Of a stretch of 64,000 bases of DNA, positions 35,870 through 43,767 are shown one piece after another (the stretch's first letter is position 1; each line of letters opens with the position of its first letter). Source of the stretch: Olleya sediminilitoris (lineage in GTDB: Bacteria > Bacteroidota > Bacteroidia > Flavobacteriales > Flavobacteriaceae); the NCBI RefSeq assembly GCF_016785945.1, contig NZ_JAEMEF010000003.1:124001-188000 (forward strand). The letters run 5' to 3'. The notes beneath the pieces are model-generated. The model did no database searches. It saw only the letters and a list, made by a program, of their open reading frames with translations, and had not been told where the DNA came from. The translations under genes and the position numbers were made by a program.

Positions 35870-36613
35870 ATGAAGAAGCTAATATTTATTTTAACAACAA
35901 TTGTACTATTTGGTTGCAACTCTGAAAATGCGCCAGATTGTTTTCAAAGTGCAGGAGATATTATTCAAAAAGAGTTTAAAGTTGATGTATTTTCAAAAAT
36001 AACTGTATATCAAAATATCGAGTTATTTGTAGAGCAAGGTATGACACAAAAAGTTGTTGTAAACACTGGAGAAAATCTTATTGGTGATATCCATATTTAT
36101 GTAGAGAATGGTCGTTTAATTTTAAAAGACAATAATACGTGTAATTTAACGCGTGATTATGGAATAACTAAAATTTACGTTACAACACCTAATGTAACCG
36201 AAATTAGAAATAGTAGTACCTTGGATGTACATAGTATTGGTGTTTTAAATTTTCCTGAATTAACATTAAAATCAGAAGATTATAATGGAGATTATTATAA
36301 TGTAGGTGATTTTAATTTAGAAGTTAATAGTACAAGTGTAGCAGTCGTGATTAATAATTTATCTACATGCAAAATTTCTGGTAATACTGAAAACTTAAAT
36401 ATTAACCATGCGTCAGGAAATGGTCGTTTTGAAGGTCGTTATTTAGTAGCTAATAATGTTAATATTTATCACAGAGGTAGTAATGATATGATAATTAATC
36501 CTCAGCTTAGTTTAACTGCTAATTTGGTTAGTACAGGAGATGTAATAGCTATAAATACACCACCTACAATAAATATTACAGAACAATTTGATGGTCGTGT
36601 GATTTTTGAATAA
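35870..36613 (+). CDS. lipoprotein with head GIN domain (DUF2807)
   Basis: A 247-residue predicted lipoprotein: the signal sequence ends in the lipobox LFGC (Cys at about 16). The body is the GIN domain (DUF2807), a right-handed beta-solenoid-like fold built of short strands; FSKITVYQNIELFVEQG near 40-56 and repeated V-x-N strands are typical. Such proteins are common in Bacteroidota and are thought to be surface or periplasmic adhesin-like proteins, but no function is established. The gene follows a copy of the 17-bp repeat and precedes a gene remnant. Confidence 0.85.
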   Translation: MKKLIFILTTIVLFGCNSENAPDCFQSAGDIIQKEFKVDVFSKITVYQNIELFVEQGMTQKVVVNTGENLIGDIHIYVENGRLILKDNNTCNLTRDYGITKIYVTTPNVTEIRNSSTLDVHSIGVLNFPELTLKSEDYNGDYYNVGDFNLEVNSTSVAVVINNLSTCKISGNTENLNINHASGNGRFEGRYLVANNVNIYHRGSNDMIINPQLSLTANLVSTGDVIAINTPPTINITEQFDGRVIFE

Positions 36614-36615
36614 CA

Positions 36616-36777
36616 CTAATTGCCTTTGACGTTTATTGCTGAGTTTACTTTTAATAAATCAAAAACCATATCATTGTTATTAGTTGCAGCAGTGTAAACA
36701 GCATCTTAAGAATTGTAATTAATAATTAAGCCGTTTTTTGCTAAAGCAGGTTTTAAACAGTACCAGTTACAAGATAT
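36616..36777 (-). pseudogene. gene remnant, possibly the C-terminus of an ankyrin-repeat protein
   Basis: On the minus strand one frame reads ALAKNGLIINYNS, a TAA stop (36706-36708), then DAVYTAATNNNDMVFDLLKV and NSAINVKGN before the final TAG. The spacing of A-A-x-N-N-N-D-M-V-x-x-L-L and N-V-K-G-N resembles an ankyrin repeat. No start codon or other half exists in the gap, so this is probably a decayed fragment. The evidence is weak because it is only about 50 codons long. Confidence 0.4.
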
Positions 36778-36782
36778 TTAAA

Positions 36783-37676
36783 TTAACTAGTCAACTCTCT
36801 AAACAAACTTTCTAAACTTGCGTTTTTCTGATTTAATTGTAAAATCTTTAATTCGTTATCATGAGCAAAATCAAAAACGTGACTCCTCATATCTTGAGTT
36901 GTTGAAAACGTGATTTCATAAATAAAATCATGTGTATTTTTAACACTTTTAGCATTTGGTAATCTTAGTAAAAAAGCATCTTCAACACGGTAATCAAACT
37001 CGACAATTACGGTTTGGTCTTGACCATCACGTAACTCTTTAAGTTTTTTGTTAGCAACAATTTCACCTTTATTAATTATAATTACGCGATCACACATAGC
37101 TTCAACCTCTTGCATAATATGTGTTGATAAAAACACGGTTTTATCTTTTCCTAAGTTTTTAATCAAGTTTCTAATATCAATTAATTGATTAGGATCAAGT
37201 CCAGTTGTAGGTTCGTCTAAAATTAAAACTTCAGGATTGTGTAATAAAGCATTAGCTAAACCTACACGTTGCCTGTAACCTTTAGATAATTGTCCAATAG
37301 TTTTATGCGCTTCAGGTGTTAATCCAGTTAAAGTGATGACTTCTTCTACTCTAGATTTTGAAACCTTATAGACGTTAGCGTTAAAGTTTAGATACTCTCT
37401 AACATATTGGTCTAAATATAAAGGGTTGTGTTCTGGTAAGTAACCAACACTTTTCTGTACATTTTTAGTGGCTGTCAAAACATCATGTCCATTTACTAAG
37501 GCATTACCTTCGGTTGGATTAATATAGGTCGTTAAAATTTTCATCATTGTAGATTTTCCAGCTCCATTTGGACCTAAAAAACCAACTATTTCTGGTCTGT
37601 TTACTTCAAAGGATATATTGTTTAAAGCCTTTTGCGTGCCATAAACTTTAGAGATGTTTTCAACTTTAATCGACAT
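36783..37676 (-). CDS. gldA: gliding motility ABC transporter ATP-binding protein GldA
   Basis: A 297-residue ATPase of an ABC transporter needed for gliding and T9SS-related functions in flavobacteria (with GldF and GldG, which are not in this window). The Walker A motif is GPNGAGKST at about 35-43, the signature LSKGYRQRVGLA near 133, Walker B VLILDEPTTGLDP near 153, and the switch histidine in STHIMQEVE near 188. The C-terminal ~80 residues form the extra domain typical of GldA and drug-export ATPases. Assignment to GldA rather than another ABC exporter rests on overall similarity. Confidence 0.85.
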   Translation of the reverse strand: MSIKVENISKVYGTQKALNNISFEVNRPEIVGFLGPNGAGKSTMMKILTTYINPTEGNALVNGHDVLTATKNVQKSVGYLPEHNPLYLDQYVREYLNFNANVYKVSKSRVEEVITLTGLTPEAHKTIGQLSKGYRQRVGLANALLHNPEVLILDEPTTGLDPNQLIDIRNLIKNLGKDKTVFLSTHIMQEVEAMCDRVIIINKGEIVANKKLKELRDGQDQTVIVEFDYRVEDAFLLRLPNAKSVKNTHDFIYEITFSTTQDMRSHVFDFAHDNELKILQLNQKNASLESLFRELTS

Positions 37677-37692
37677 ATTTGTAATGTTTACT

Positions 37693-37700
37693 CAAAAATA
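37693..37700 (-). promoter_or_regulatory. promoter -7 element for gldA
   Basis: The minus strand reads TATTTTTG (TAnnTTTG), 17 bases before the gldA start. Confidence 0.5.
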
Positions 37701-37780
37701 GACATTCTGTAAATTATACCATAGATTATTAATAAATCTTTAATTATTTCTTAAAAAGCATAAAAATAGAGACTTAGTGT

Positions 37781-37810
37781 TTTGTTATGTCATTTAATTA
37801 ATTACTTTAG
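37781..37810 (+). promoter_or_regulatory. promoter of the aromatic amino acid operon
   Basis: TTTG at 37781-37784 and TACTTTAG at 37803-37810 (one mismatch to TAnnTTTG) are 18 bases apart, about 17 bases before the leader peptide ATG. Confidence 0.55.
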
Positions 37811-37826
37811 CAATATAATTACAATA

Positions 37827-37904
37827 ATGAATTTAATTAACACTACATATTACAACTGGTATTACTTCTTTTTTAGCAAAAGGAGCGAGACGTTGTATAT
37901 GTAA
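37827..37904 (+). CDS. aromatic leader peptide of a transcription attenuator
   Basis: A 25-codon open frame, too short for usual gene finders. The core is TYYNWYYFFF: four Tyr, one Trp and three Phe in ten residues, followed by SKRSETLYM and a stop. It lies in the leader of an operon for Phe and Tyr synthesis (and the DAHP synthase feeding all three aromatic amino acids). A ribosome starved of charged aromatic tRNAs would stall on these codons. The stop codon lies inside the competing RNA hairpin, as in the E. coli phe and trp leaders. Confidence 0.88.
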   Translation: MNLINTTYYNWYYFFFSKRSETLYM

Positions 37905-37935
37905 TTTATAAACATATATTTTAAAAAAAGTCTCG
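37886..37935 (+). promoter_or_regulatory. anti-terminator of the aromatic attenuator
   Basis: CGAGAC (37886-37891) can pair with GTCTCG (37930-37935), and TATATGT (37896-37902) pairs with ACATATA (37912-37918) inside it. This structure competes with the terminator for the same GTCTCG strand. It can form only if the ribosome has stalled upstream and not reached the stop codon. Confidence 0.8.
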
Positions 37936-37958
37936 ATATTTATCGAGACTTTTTTTTG
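37922..37958 (+). terminator. attenuator terminator before pheA
   Basis: AGTCTCGA (37929-37936) pairs with TCGAGACT (37943-37950) over a 6-nt loop, with a preceding A-run and an 8-T tract. The next gene starts 64 bases later, so this terminator must be bypassed to express the operon. Confidence 0.92.
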
Positions 37959-38021
37959 TTTAAACCTTTAGGTTTTATTAATAATTGAAACATTTAACTA
38001 GCATTAATACATAATTTTATT

Positions 38022-38849
38022 TTGATAAAGACAGTCGCAATTCAAGGTATTAAAGGATCATTTCACCACATAGTATCTCAAAATTATTTTGAGACACCTG
38101 TTAGTATCCTACCATTTATGTCTTTTGATAATACAGTTGGCAGTGTTTTAAAAAACGAGTCTGATGCAGCAATTATGGCTATAGAAAACTCAATTGCAGG
38201 ATCGATTATACCTAACTATGCATTAATAGATACACATAATTTACATATAGTTGGAGAGCACTATTTGGACATTCAACATAATTTAATGGCTTTGCCAAAT
38301 CAAAGTATTCAGGACATAAAAGAAGTGTATTCTCATCCGATGGCTTTATTACAATGTAAAACATTTTTTAAACAATATCCTCATATAAAATTAATTGAAG
38401 ATAAGGATACTGCTGAGGTTGCAGAACGTATACACAATAAACAGTTAAAGCAAGTTGGGGCTATTGCAAGTACATTAGCAGCTAAAATTTTTAAGCTAGA
38501 TATTTTAGCAGAAAGTATACAAACTATAAAACATAACGAAACACGTTTTGTAATAGTTAAACAAAATAACGACGAAGTTTTAGAAACCGAAATTAATAAA
38601 GCTTCAATTAAATTTGAATTAGATCACAAAAGAGGAAGTTTGGCTACTATACTTAATGTTATGAGTGATTGTAAGCTAAACTTAACAAAAATTCAATCTT
38701 TACCAATTATAGAAACTCCTTGGAAATACGCCTTTTTTGTAGACGTAACTTTTCAAGATTTTCAAGACTTTAAAAAAGCAAAATCCATAATGGATATTAT
38801 GGCAACATCATTTAAAGTCATTGGACAATATAAAAATGCTAAACAATAA
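38022..38849 (+). CDS. pheA: prephenate dehydratase
   Basis: Converts prephenate to phenylpyruvate for phenylalanine synthesis. The 275-residue protein has the periplasmic-binding-like catalytic domain (AIQGIKGSFHH near 6-16, AIENSIAGSI near 53) and a C-terminal ACT domain (about 195-270, with the variant HKRGSLATILNVMSD and SLPIIETPWKY), which usually binds phenylalanine for feedback inhibition. The start is TTG at 38022: no ATG exists upstream in frame before the conserved N-terminus. It has no chorismate mutase fusion; that activity is on the last gene of the operon. The stop overlaps the next start (TAATG). Confidence 0.92.
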   Translation: MIKTVAIQGIKGSFHHIVSQNYFETPVSILPFMSFDNTVGSVLKNESDAAIMAIENSIAGSIIPNYALIDTHNLHIVGEHYLDIQHNLMALPNQSIQDIKEVYSHPMALLQCKTFFKQYPHIKLIEDKDTAEVAERIHNKQLKQVGAIASTLAAKIFKLDILAESIQTIKHNETRFVIVKQNNDEVLETEINKASIKFELDHKRGSLATILNVMSDCKLNLTKIQSLPIIETPWKYAFFVDVTFQDFQDFKKAKSIMDIMATSFKVIGQYKNAKQ

Positions 38850-39988
38850 TGGAAGTAGCAAACAGATTACATAGCGTTGAAGAGTACTACTTTTCTAAAA
38901 AATTAAAAGAGGTTAATGCTTTAAAAGCAGCAGGAAAGCCCATAATTAATCTAGGAATTGGTAGTCCAGATTTAAAACCATCAAGTCAAGTTATTGATGC
39001 TTTAACCCAAGCTTTGGTAGAAGATAATGCACACAAATATCAGAGTTATCAAGGTTTACCTGAGTTTAGAGAAACTATTGCAAAATTTTATGATACGCAT
39101 TATAATGTGCAAGTTAATCCTGATTCAGAAGTGTTACCATTAATGGGAAGCAAAGAAGGAATTATGCATGTGTCTATGGCTTTTTTAAATGAAGGTGATG
39201 GTGTTTTAATTCCTAATCCAGGTTATCCAACTTATGCAGCAGTCACTAAATTGGTTCAAGCCAAAGCAATACCCTATAATCTTGATGCTACTAACAATTG
39301 GTTGCCAGATTTAGCCCAAATTGAAACCCAAGATTTAACTAAAGTAAAATTAATGTGGATAAGTTATCCGCATATGCCAACTGGAGCAAAAGCAAATTTT
39401 GAAGATTTAAAACAGTTAGTAGTTTTTGCAAAAAAGCATAATATTTTACTGGTAAATGATAATCCGTATAGTTTTATTTTAAATCAAGAACCATTAAGTT
39501 TATTAAGTATTCCTGGAGCAAAAGAGGTGAGTTTAGAGTTTAATTCTTTGAGTAAAACTTTTAATATAGCAGGTTGGAGAGTAGGTATGGTTTTGGGTAG
39601 TCCAGAAAACATACAATCGGTTTTAAAAGTAAAAAGTAATATGGATTCCGGAATGTTTTATGGTATTCAAAAAGGAGCCATTGCTGCATTAAATAGTCCA
39701 CAAGAATGGTTTGATAATTTAAACAAAACTTATGCAAAACGACGCGAGTTAGTTTGGCAATTAGCAGACAAATTAAAATGTACATATAATAAAAATGCCT
39801 CTGGATTATTTGTTTGGGCTAAAACACCAAAAGGGTATAAGTCAGAGCAGTATATAGATCAATTGTTACATGATAAAAATCTATTTATAACACCAGGAAC
39901 CATTTTTGGGTCTCAAGGTGAAGGATATGTAAGGTTCTCACTATGTGCAACACTAACACAAATTGAAGAAGCGATAGCAAGAGTATGA
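38849..39988 (+). CDS. aromatic amino acid aminotransferase (class I PLP enzyme)
   Basis: A 379-residue PLP aminotransferase. It has LGIGSPDLKPS near 35, GYPTYAAVTKL near 125, the aspartate of the PLP site in NDNPYSFI near 203, PLP lysine K236 in FNSLSKTFNIAGWRVG, and a C-terminal RFSLCA. By family it resembles LL-diaminopimelate/aspartate aminotransferases, but its place between pheA and tyrA, with coupling overlaps on both sides (TAATG and ATGA), argues that it makes phenylalanine and tyrosine from the keto acids. The substrate is therefore inferred from context. Confidence 0.87.
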   Translation: MEVANRLHSVEEYYFSKKLKEVNALKAAGKPIINLGIGSPDLKPSSQVIDALTQALVEDNAHKYQSYQGLPEFRETIAKFYDTHYNVQVNPDSEVLPLMGSKEGIMHVSMAFLNEGDGVLIPNPGYPTYAAVTKLVQAKAIPYNLDATNNWLPDLAQIETQDLTKVKLMWISYPHMPTGAKANFEDLKQLVVFAKKHNILLVNDNPYSFILNQEPLSLLSIPGAKEVSLEFNSLSKTFNIAGWRVGMVLGSPENIQSVLKVKSNMDSGMFYGIQKGAIAALNSPQEWFDNLNKTYAKRRELVWQLADKLKCTYNKNASGLFVWAKTPKGYKSEQYIDQLLHDKNLFITPGTIFGSQGEGYVRFSLCATLTQIEEAIARV

Positions 39989-40839
39989 TACAAAACATAT
40001 ACATAATCGGAGTTGGATTAATTGGAGGAAGCTTAGCTTTAGATATTAAAAATATACGTCCTGAAACCACTATTTTTGGAATAGATAAGTCAGAAGATCA
40101 TCTTAATCAAGCATTAGATTTAGGTGTTATTAATAACAAAGCGACTCTAGAGGATTTAGATAAGGCAGACTTAGTAGTTTTGGCAATTCCTGTGGATGTG
40201 TCAGTGACTTTATTACCAACTGTTTTAGATAAAATATCAGACTTTACTTTGGTTGCAGATGTAGGATCTACCAAATCCGATATATGTAAAGTAGTAGAAC
40301 ATCATCCTAGAAGACGTAATTTTTTAGCAATGCATCCTATTGCAGGAACCGAGTTTTCTGGACCCAAAGCTGCTATTAGAGATTTGTTTAAACAAAAAAC
40401 TAATATTATTTGTGAGGTCGAAAAAACAGCATTCAAACTTCAAGAAAAAGCAGTTGGTCTGTTTTCTGAAATTGGTATGCGCATGCGATACATGAATCCA
40501 GAATCTCATGATAAACACATTGCCTATGTGTCTCATTTATCTCATATCAGTGCCTTCATGCTAGGAAAAACGGTTATTGAAAAAGAAAAAAACGAACGAG
40601 ATATTTTTGATATGGCTGGTTCAGGATTTGAAAGCACAGTACGATTAGCCAAAAGCAGTCCAGCAATGTGGACGCCTATTTTTAAGCTAAATAAAAATAA
40701 TGTAGTCGAAACCCTTGACGATTATATAGCTAATTTAACACAGTTTAAAAAACTGATAGAAAATGATGATTTTGAAGGTGTTTTTAACGAAATGAAAGAC
40801 ACCAACTACATAAAACAAATATTAAACGGAATACAATAA
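39985..40839 (+). CDS. tyrA: prephenate dehydrogenase
   Basis: Oxidatively decarboxylates prephenate to 4-hydroxyphenylpyruvate for tyrosine. The 284 residues begin with the NAD-binding motif IIGVGLIGGSLALD, and continue with ADVGSTKSDICKVVEHH near 91, the substrate-site MHPIAGTEFSGP near 115 and SHLSHISAFML near 181. The all-helical C-terminal dimerisation domain is complete; there is no ACT domain. It starts inside the stop of the aminotransferase gene (ATGA). Confidence 0.94.
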   Translation: MIQNIYIIGVGLIGGSLALDIKNIRPETTIFGIDKSEDHLNQALDLGVINNKATLEDLDKADLVVLAIPVDVSVTLLPTVLDKISDFTLVADVGSTKSDICKVVEHHPRRRNFLAMHPIAGTEFSGPKAAIRDLFKQKTNIICEVEKTAFKLQEKAVGLFSEIGMRMRYMNPESHDKHIAYVSHLSHISAFMLGKTVIEKEKNERDIFDMAGSGFESTVRLAKSSPAMWTPIFKLNKNNVVETLDDYIANLTQFKKLIENDDFEGVFNEMKDTNYIKQILNGIQ

Positions 40840-40862
40840 AATAAACTGAAAAGTGAAAAATT

Positions 40863-41945
40863 ATGGAAAATAAAAAAGAAATGAGAACTTGGTTGGATGA
40901 CATGAAGTTAGATCATCCATTAGTAATCGCTGGACCTTGTAGTGCAGAGACTGAAGAACAAGTATTAAAAATAGCGCACGAGTTAAAAGATACAGATGTA
41001 AGTTACTACAGAGCAGGAATATGGAAACCACGTACTAGACCAGGTAATTTTGAAGGTGTTGGAGCTTTAGGTTTAAAATGGCTTAAAAAAGTAAAAGAAG
41101 AAACAGGAATGAAAACCTGTACCGAAGTAGCCAATGCTGCACACGTTAAGTTAGCTATTGAAAATGATGTAGATTTACTTTGGATTGGAGCTAGATCTAC
41201 CGTTAGTCCATTTATCATGCAGGAATTAGCTGATGCTTTAGCAGGAACAGATAAAATTGTATTAGTTAAAAATCCAGTAAACCCAGATTTAGCGTTATGG
41301 TTAGGTGGTATTGAAAGATTGTATACTGCTGGAATTAAAAATTTAGGAGCCATTCACAGAGGGTTTTCTACTTACGAGAAAACAAAATATAGAAACATTC
41401 CAGAATGGCAAATTGCTATCGAGTTTCAAAATAGATTTCCAGACTTACCATTGATAAACGATCCATCACATATTACAGGAAAACGTGATATGGTTTTTGA
41501 TGTGTCTCAAACAGCATTAGATTTAAATTTTGATGGGTTAATGATTGAAACTCATTTTGATCCAGAAAATGCATGGAGTGATGCTGCACAACAGGTTACA
41601 CCTGCATCTTTAATTCAAATGATGGTTGATTTAAAGATTAGAAAAGAATCTGATCCTGAAGCAGAGTATAATCAAGAATTAAGTAATCTTAGAGCGCAAA
41701 TAGACGTGGTAGATAATCAAATTATCGAAGCTTTAGGTAAGCGTATGAAGATTGCTGACGGAATTGGAGGTCTTAAAAAGGAAAGAAACGTTGCTGTTTT
41801 ACAAAGCAAACGTTGGAATGAGATTTTAGGAAAAATGGTTTTAGAAGGTGAGTCAAAAGGTTTAAGTGAAGAGTTTATCTTAAAAATGTTTAAGGCTATT
41901 CATCAAGAGTCTATAAACCATCAAGAAAAAATTATAAAAGGATAA
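40863..41945 (+). CDS. bifunctional DAHP synthase / chorismate mutase (type II)
   Basis: A 360-residue fusion. Residues ~1-260 form the 3-deoxy-D-arabino-heptulosonate-7-phosphate synthase of the AroA-beta/KDO8P-like type (IAGPCSAETEEQVL near 20, RAGIWKPRTRPGNFEG near 49, KNPVNPD near 139, DPSHITGKRD near 199). Residues ~270-360 form an AroQ chorismate mutase (LRAQIDVVDNQIIEALGKRM near 278). It thus starts the shikimate pathway and makes prephenate for the neighbours PheA and TyrA. The mutase domain probably also confers feedback control by prephenate, as in Bacillus and Porphyromonas relatives. The operon ends with a strong terminator. Confidence 0.93.
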   Translation: MENKKEMRTWLDDMKLDHPLVIAGPCSAETEEQVLKIAHELKDTDVSYYRAGIWKPRTRPGNFEGVGALGLKWLKKVKEETGMKTCTEVANAAHVKLAIENDVDLLWIGARSTVSPFIMQELADALAGTDKIVLVKNPVNPDLALWLGGIERLYTAGIKNLGAIHRGFSTYEKTKYRNIPEWQIAIEFQNRFPDLPLINDPSHITGKRDMVFDVSQTALDLNFDGLMIETHFDPENAWSDAAQQVTPASLIQMMVDLKIRKESDPEAEYNQELSNLRAQIDVVDNQIIEALGKRMKIADGIGGLKKERNVAVLQSKRWNEILGKMVLEGESKGLSEEFILKMFKAIHQESINHQEKIIKG

Positions 41946-41950
41946 TTTTG

Positions 41951-41981
41951 AAAAAGCCTCTAAGAAATTAGAGGCTTTTTT
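41951..41981 (+). terminator. intrinsic terminator of the aromatic operon
   Basis: AAAAAGCCTCTAA (41951-41963) pairs with TTAGAGGCTTTTT (41968-41980) over a 4-nt loop. Confidence 0.92.
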
Positions 41982-42092
41982 AATTGTGACCTAAGTGACA
42001 ACATCATATAAAAGAATAATTAAATTAAATTTTAAAATCTATTTTGGTGTCTTTTTTTGTTGGAAGACAAAATAATATCCATATTTGTAATA

Positions 42093-43043
42093 ATGACAGG
42101 ACGCGTATATAAATCAACAGGAAGCTGGTACACAGTTAAGACCCAACTAGGTCAAACTTACGAGTGCAGAATAAAAGGTAAATTTAGACTTAAAGGTATT
42201 AAAAGCACCAATCCAATTGCTGTTGGAGATTTTGTAGATTTTGAATTGGACACAAAATCTGATCAAGAAACAGGTGTGATTAATACCATTCATGATAGGC
42301 AAAATTACATTGTACGTAAGTCTGTTAATTTGTCTAAGCAAACCCATATTATTGCATCCAATATTGATTTGGTTTTCTTACTTGTTACAATAGATAATCC
42401 ACCAACTTTTACAAGTTTTATAGATCGTTTTTTGGTTACTGCAGAAGCCTATGATATTAAAGCAGTACTTCTATTTAATAAAATAGATGCTTACAGTGAT
42501 GATACTTTAGACGAAGTCAGATATTTGGCTCACGTATACAGACAAATAGGTTATGAGTGTATAGGTATTTCGGCTAAGACCGGAAAAAATATAGATCAAG
42601 TTAAAGGACTAATGGAAGGAAATGTTAGTATGTTTACTGGGCATTCAGGCGTTGGTAAATCTACTTTGGTTAATGCTATCGAGCCGACTTTGGATTTAAA
42701 AACCAAAGCAATATCTATGCAACATATGCAAGGTCAGCATACAACTACATTTGCTGAGATGTTTGATTTAAGTTTTGATGCTAAAATTATTGATACACCA
42801 GGAATTAAAGGTTTTGGAGTTGTTGATATGGAGAAAGAAGAAATTGGAGATTATTTTCCTGAGTTTTTTGCTTTAAAACAAGATTGTAAATTTAATAATT
42901 GCTTACACATTGAAGAGCCTAAATGTGCTGTGAAACAAGCTTTAGAAAACGATGAAATTGCAGCCTCAAGATATAGAAGTTATGTTCAAATTATAGAAGG
43001 AGACGAAGAGCATTATAGAACCGATATTTGGGATAAAGAATAA
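42093..43043 (+). CDS. rsgA: ribosome biogenesis GTPase RsgA
   Basis: A circularly permuted GTPase that helps mature the 30S subunit. An N-terminal OB-fold (about 1-70, with the VGDFVDFELD strand) precedes the permuted G-domain: FNKIDAYSD (G4), GISAKTGKN (G5), GHSGVGKSTLVNAI (G1) and DTPGIKGFG (G3). A C-terminal zinc finger region includes CKFNNCLHIEEPKCAV. An in-frame TTG at 42057 extends the frame, but family members start at MTGRVYKSTGSWY, so I use ATG 42093 (316 aa). dtd follows after 1 base. Confidence 0.95.
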   Translation: MTGRVYKSTGSWYTVKTQLGQTYECRIKGKFRLKGIKSTNPIAVGDFVDFELDTKSDQETGVINTIHDRQNYIVRKSVNLSKQTHIIASNIDLVFLLVTIDNPPTFTSFIDRFLVTAEAYDIKAVLLFNKIDAYSDDTLDEVRYLAHVYRQIGYECIGISAKTGKNIDQVKGLMEGNVSMFTGHSGVGKSTLVNAIEPTLDLKTKAISMQHMQGQHTTTFAEMFDLSFDAKIIDTPGIKGFGVVDMEKEEIGDYFPEFFALKQDCKFNNCLHIEEPKCAVKQALENDEIAASRYRSYVQIIEGDEEHYRTDIWDKE

Positions 43044-43044
43044 A

Positions 43045-43497
43045 ATGAAAGCAGTAATCCAGCGTGTTAGTAAAGCTAGTGTAACCATTAATAACACAGA
43101 AGTTGCTAGTATTAATAATGGACTTTTAGTATTGTTAGGTATTGTACTTGAGGATACCGAAGAGGATATAAATTGGTTGGTTAAAAAAATAACAAACTGT
43201 CGTATTTTTAACGATGCTAGTCGAGTCATGAATTTGTCGTTATTAGATACCAAAGGAGAAGTTATTGTAGTAAGTCAGTTTACATTACATGCAAGCACAA
43301 AAAAAGGAAATCGTCCAAGTTACATAAAAGCAGCTAGACCAGAGGTTGCAATCCCTTTATACGAAACATTTATTAAAAACCTACAATCTGTATTGCCATC
43401 TAAAGTTCAGACAGGTCAATTTGGTGCAGATATGAAAGTTAGATTGCTAAATGATGGTCCAGTTACTATAATTATGGATTCTAAAAATAAAGAGTAA
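43045..43497 (+). CDS. dtd: D-aminoacyl-tRNA deacylase
   Basis: Hydrolyses D-aminoacyl-tRNAs, removing wrongly charged D-amino acids. The 150-residue protein starts with MKAVIQRVSKASVTIN and carries the two family motifs: SQFTLHA at about 78-84 (catalytic region) and the Gly-Pro containing NDGPVTI at about 137-143. The length is standard. It forms a two-gene unit with rsgA, 1 base apart. Confidence 0.96.
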   Translation: MKAVIQRVSKASVTINNTEVASINNGLLVLLGIVLEDTEEDINWLVKKITNCRIFNDASRVMNLSLLDTKGEVIVVSQFTLHASTKKGNRPSYIKAARPEVAIPLYETFIKNLQSVLPSKVQTGQFGADMKVRLLNDGPVTIIMDSKNKE

Positions 43498-43767
43498 CAT
43501 GTAGAAAAGGGTTGCATCATTTATCCTAATTAGTATTATTTAGATAATAATAAGTTATATAATTATTATTTAATGATAATTACACTCAAATTCAGATGGT
43601 TAAAATGTCTGTTTTTAATGGAATAACATTGTTTTTTTTTGAAATGCTAATTAGACCTTTGCTACTTAAAAATAAGGATTAAAATAAATCGTTAATTTAT
43701 ATAAATTTAAACTAAACAATTTTCTTTTTTTAGGTCTTATTTATATATTGAAAGCTAAATTTACAAA

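Noticed and set aside
41006-41353. 115-codon open frame on the minus strand inside the DAHP synthase gene
   Set aside because: It lies inside a conserved enzyme domain and shows no start context or protein features of its own.
42057-42092. TTG start of rsgA at 42057
   Set aside because: The family N-terminus MTGRVYKSTGSWY begins at ATG 42093; the extension has no counterpart that I know.
43546-43570. AATAATAA...TTATTATT inverted repeat in the gap before the DUF3857 pair
   Set aside because: The region is almost pure A and T, so such symmetry is expected by chance.
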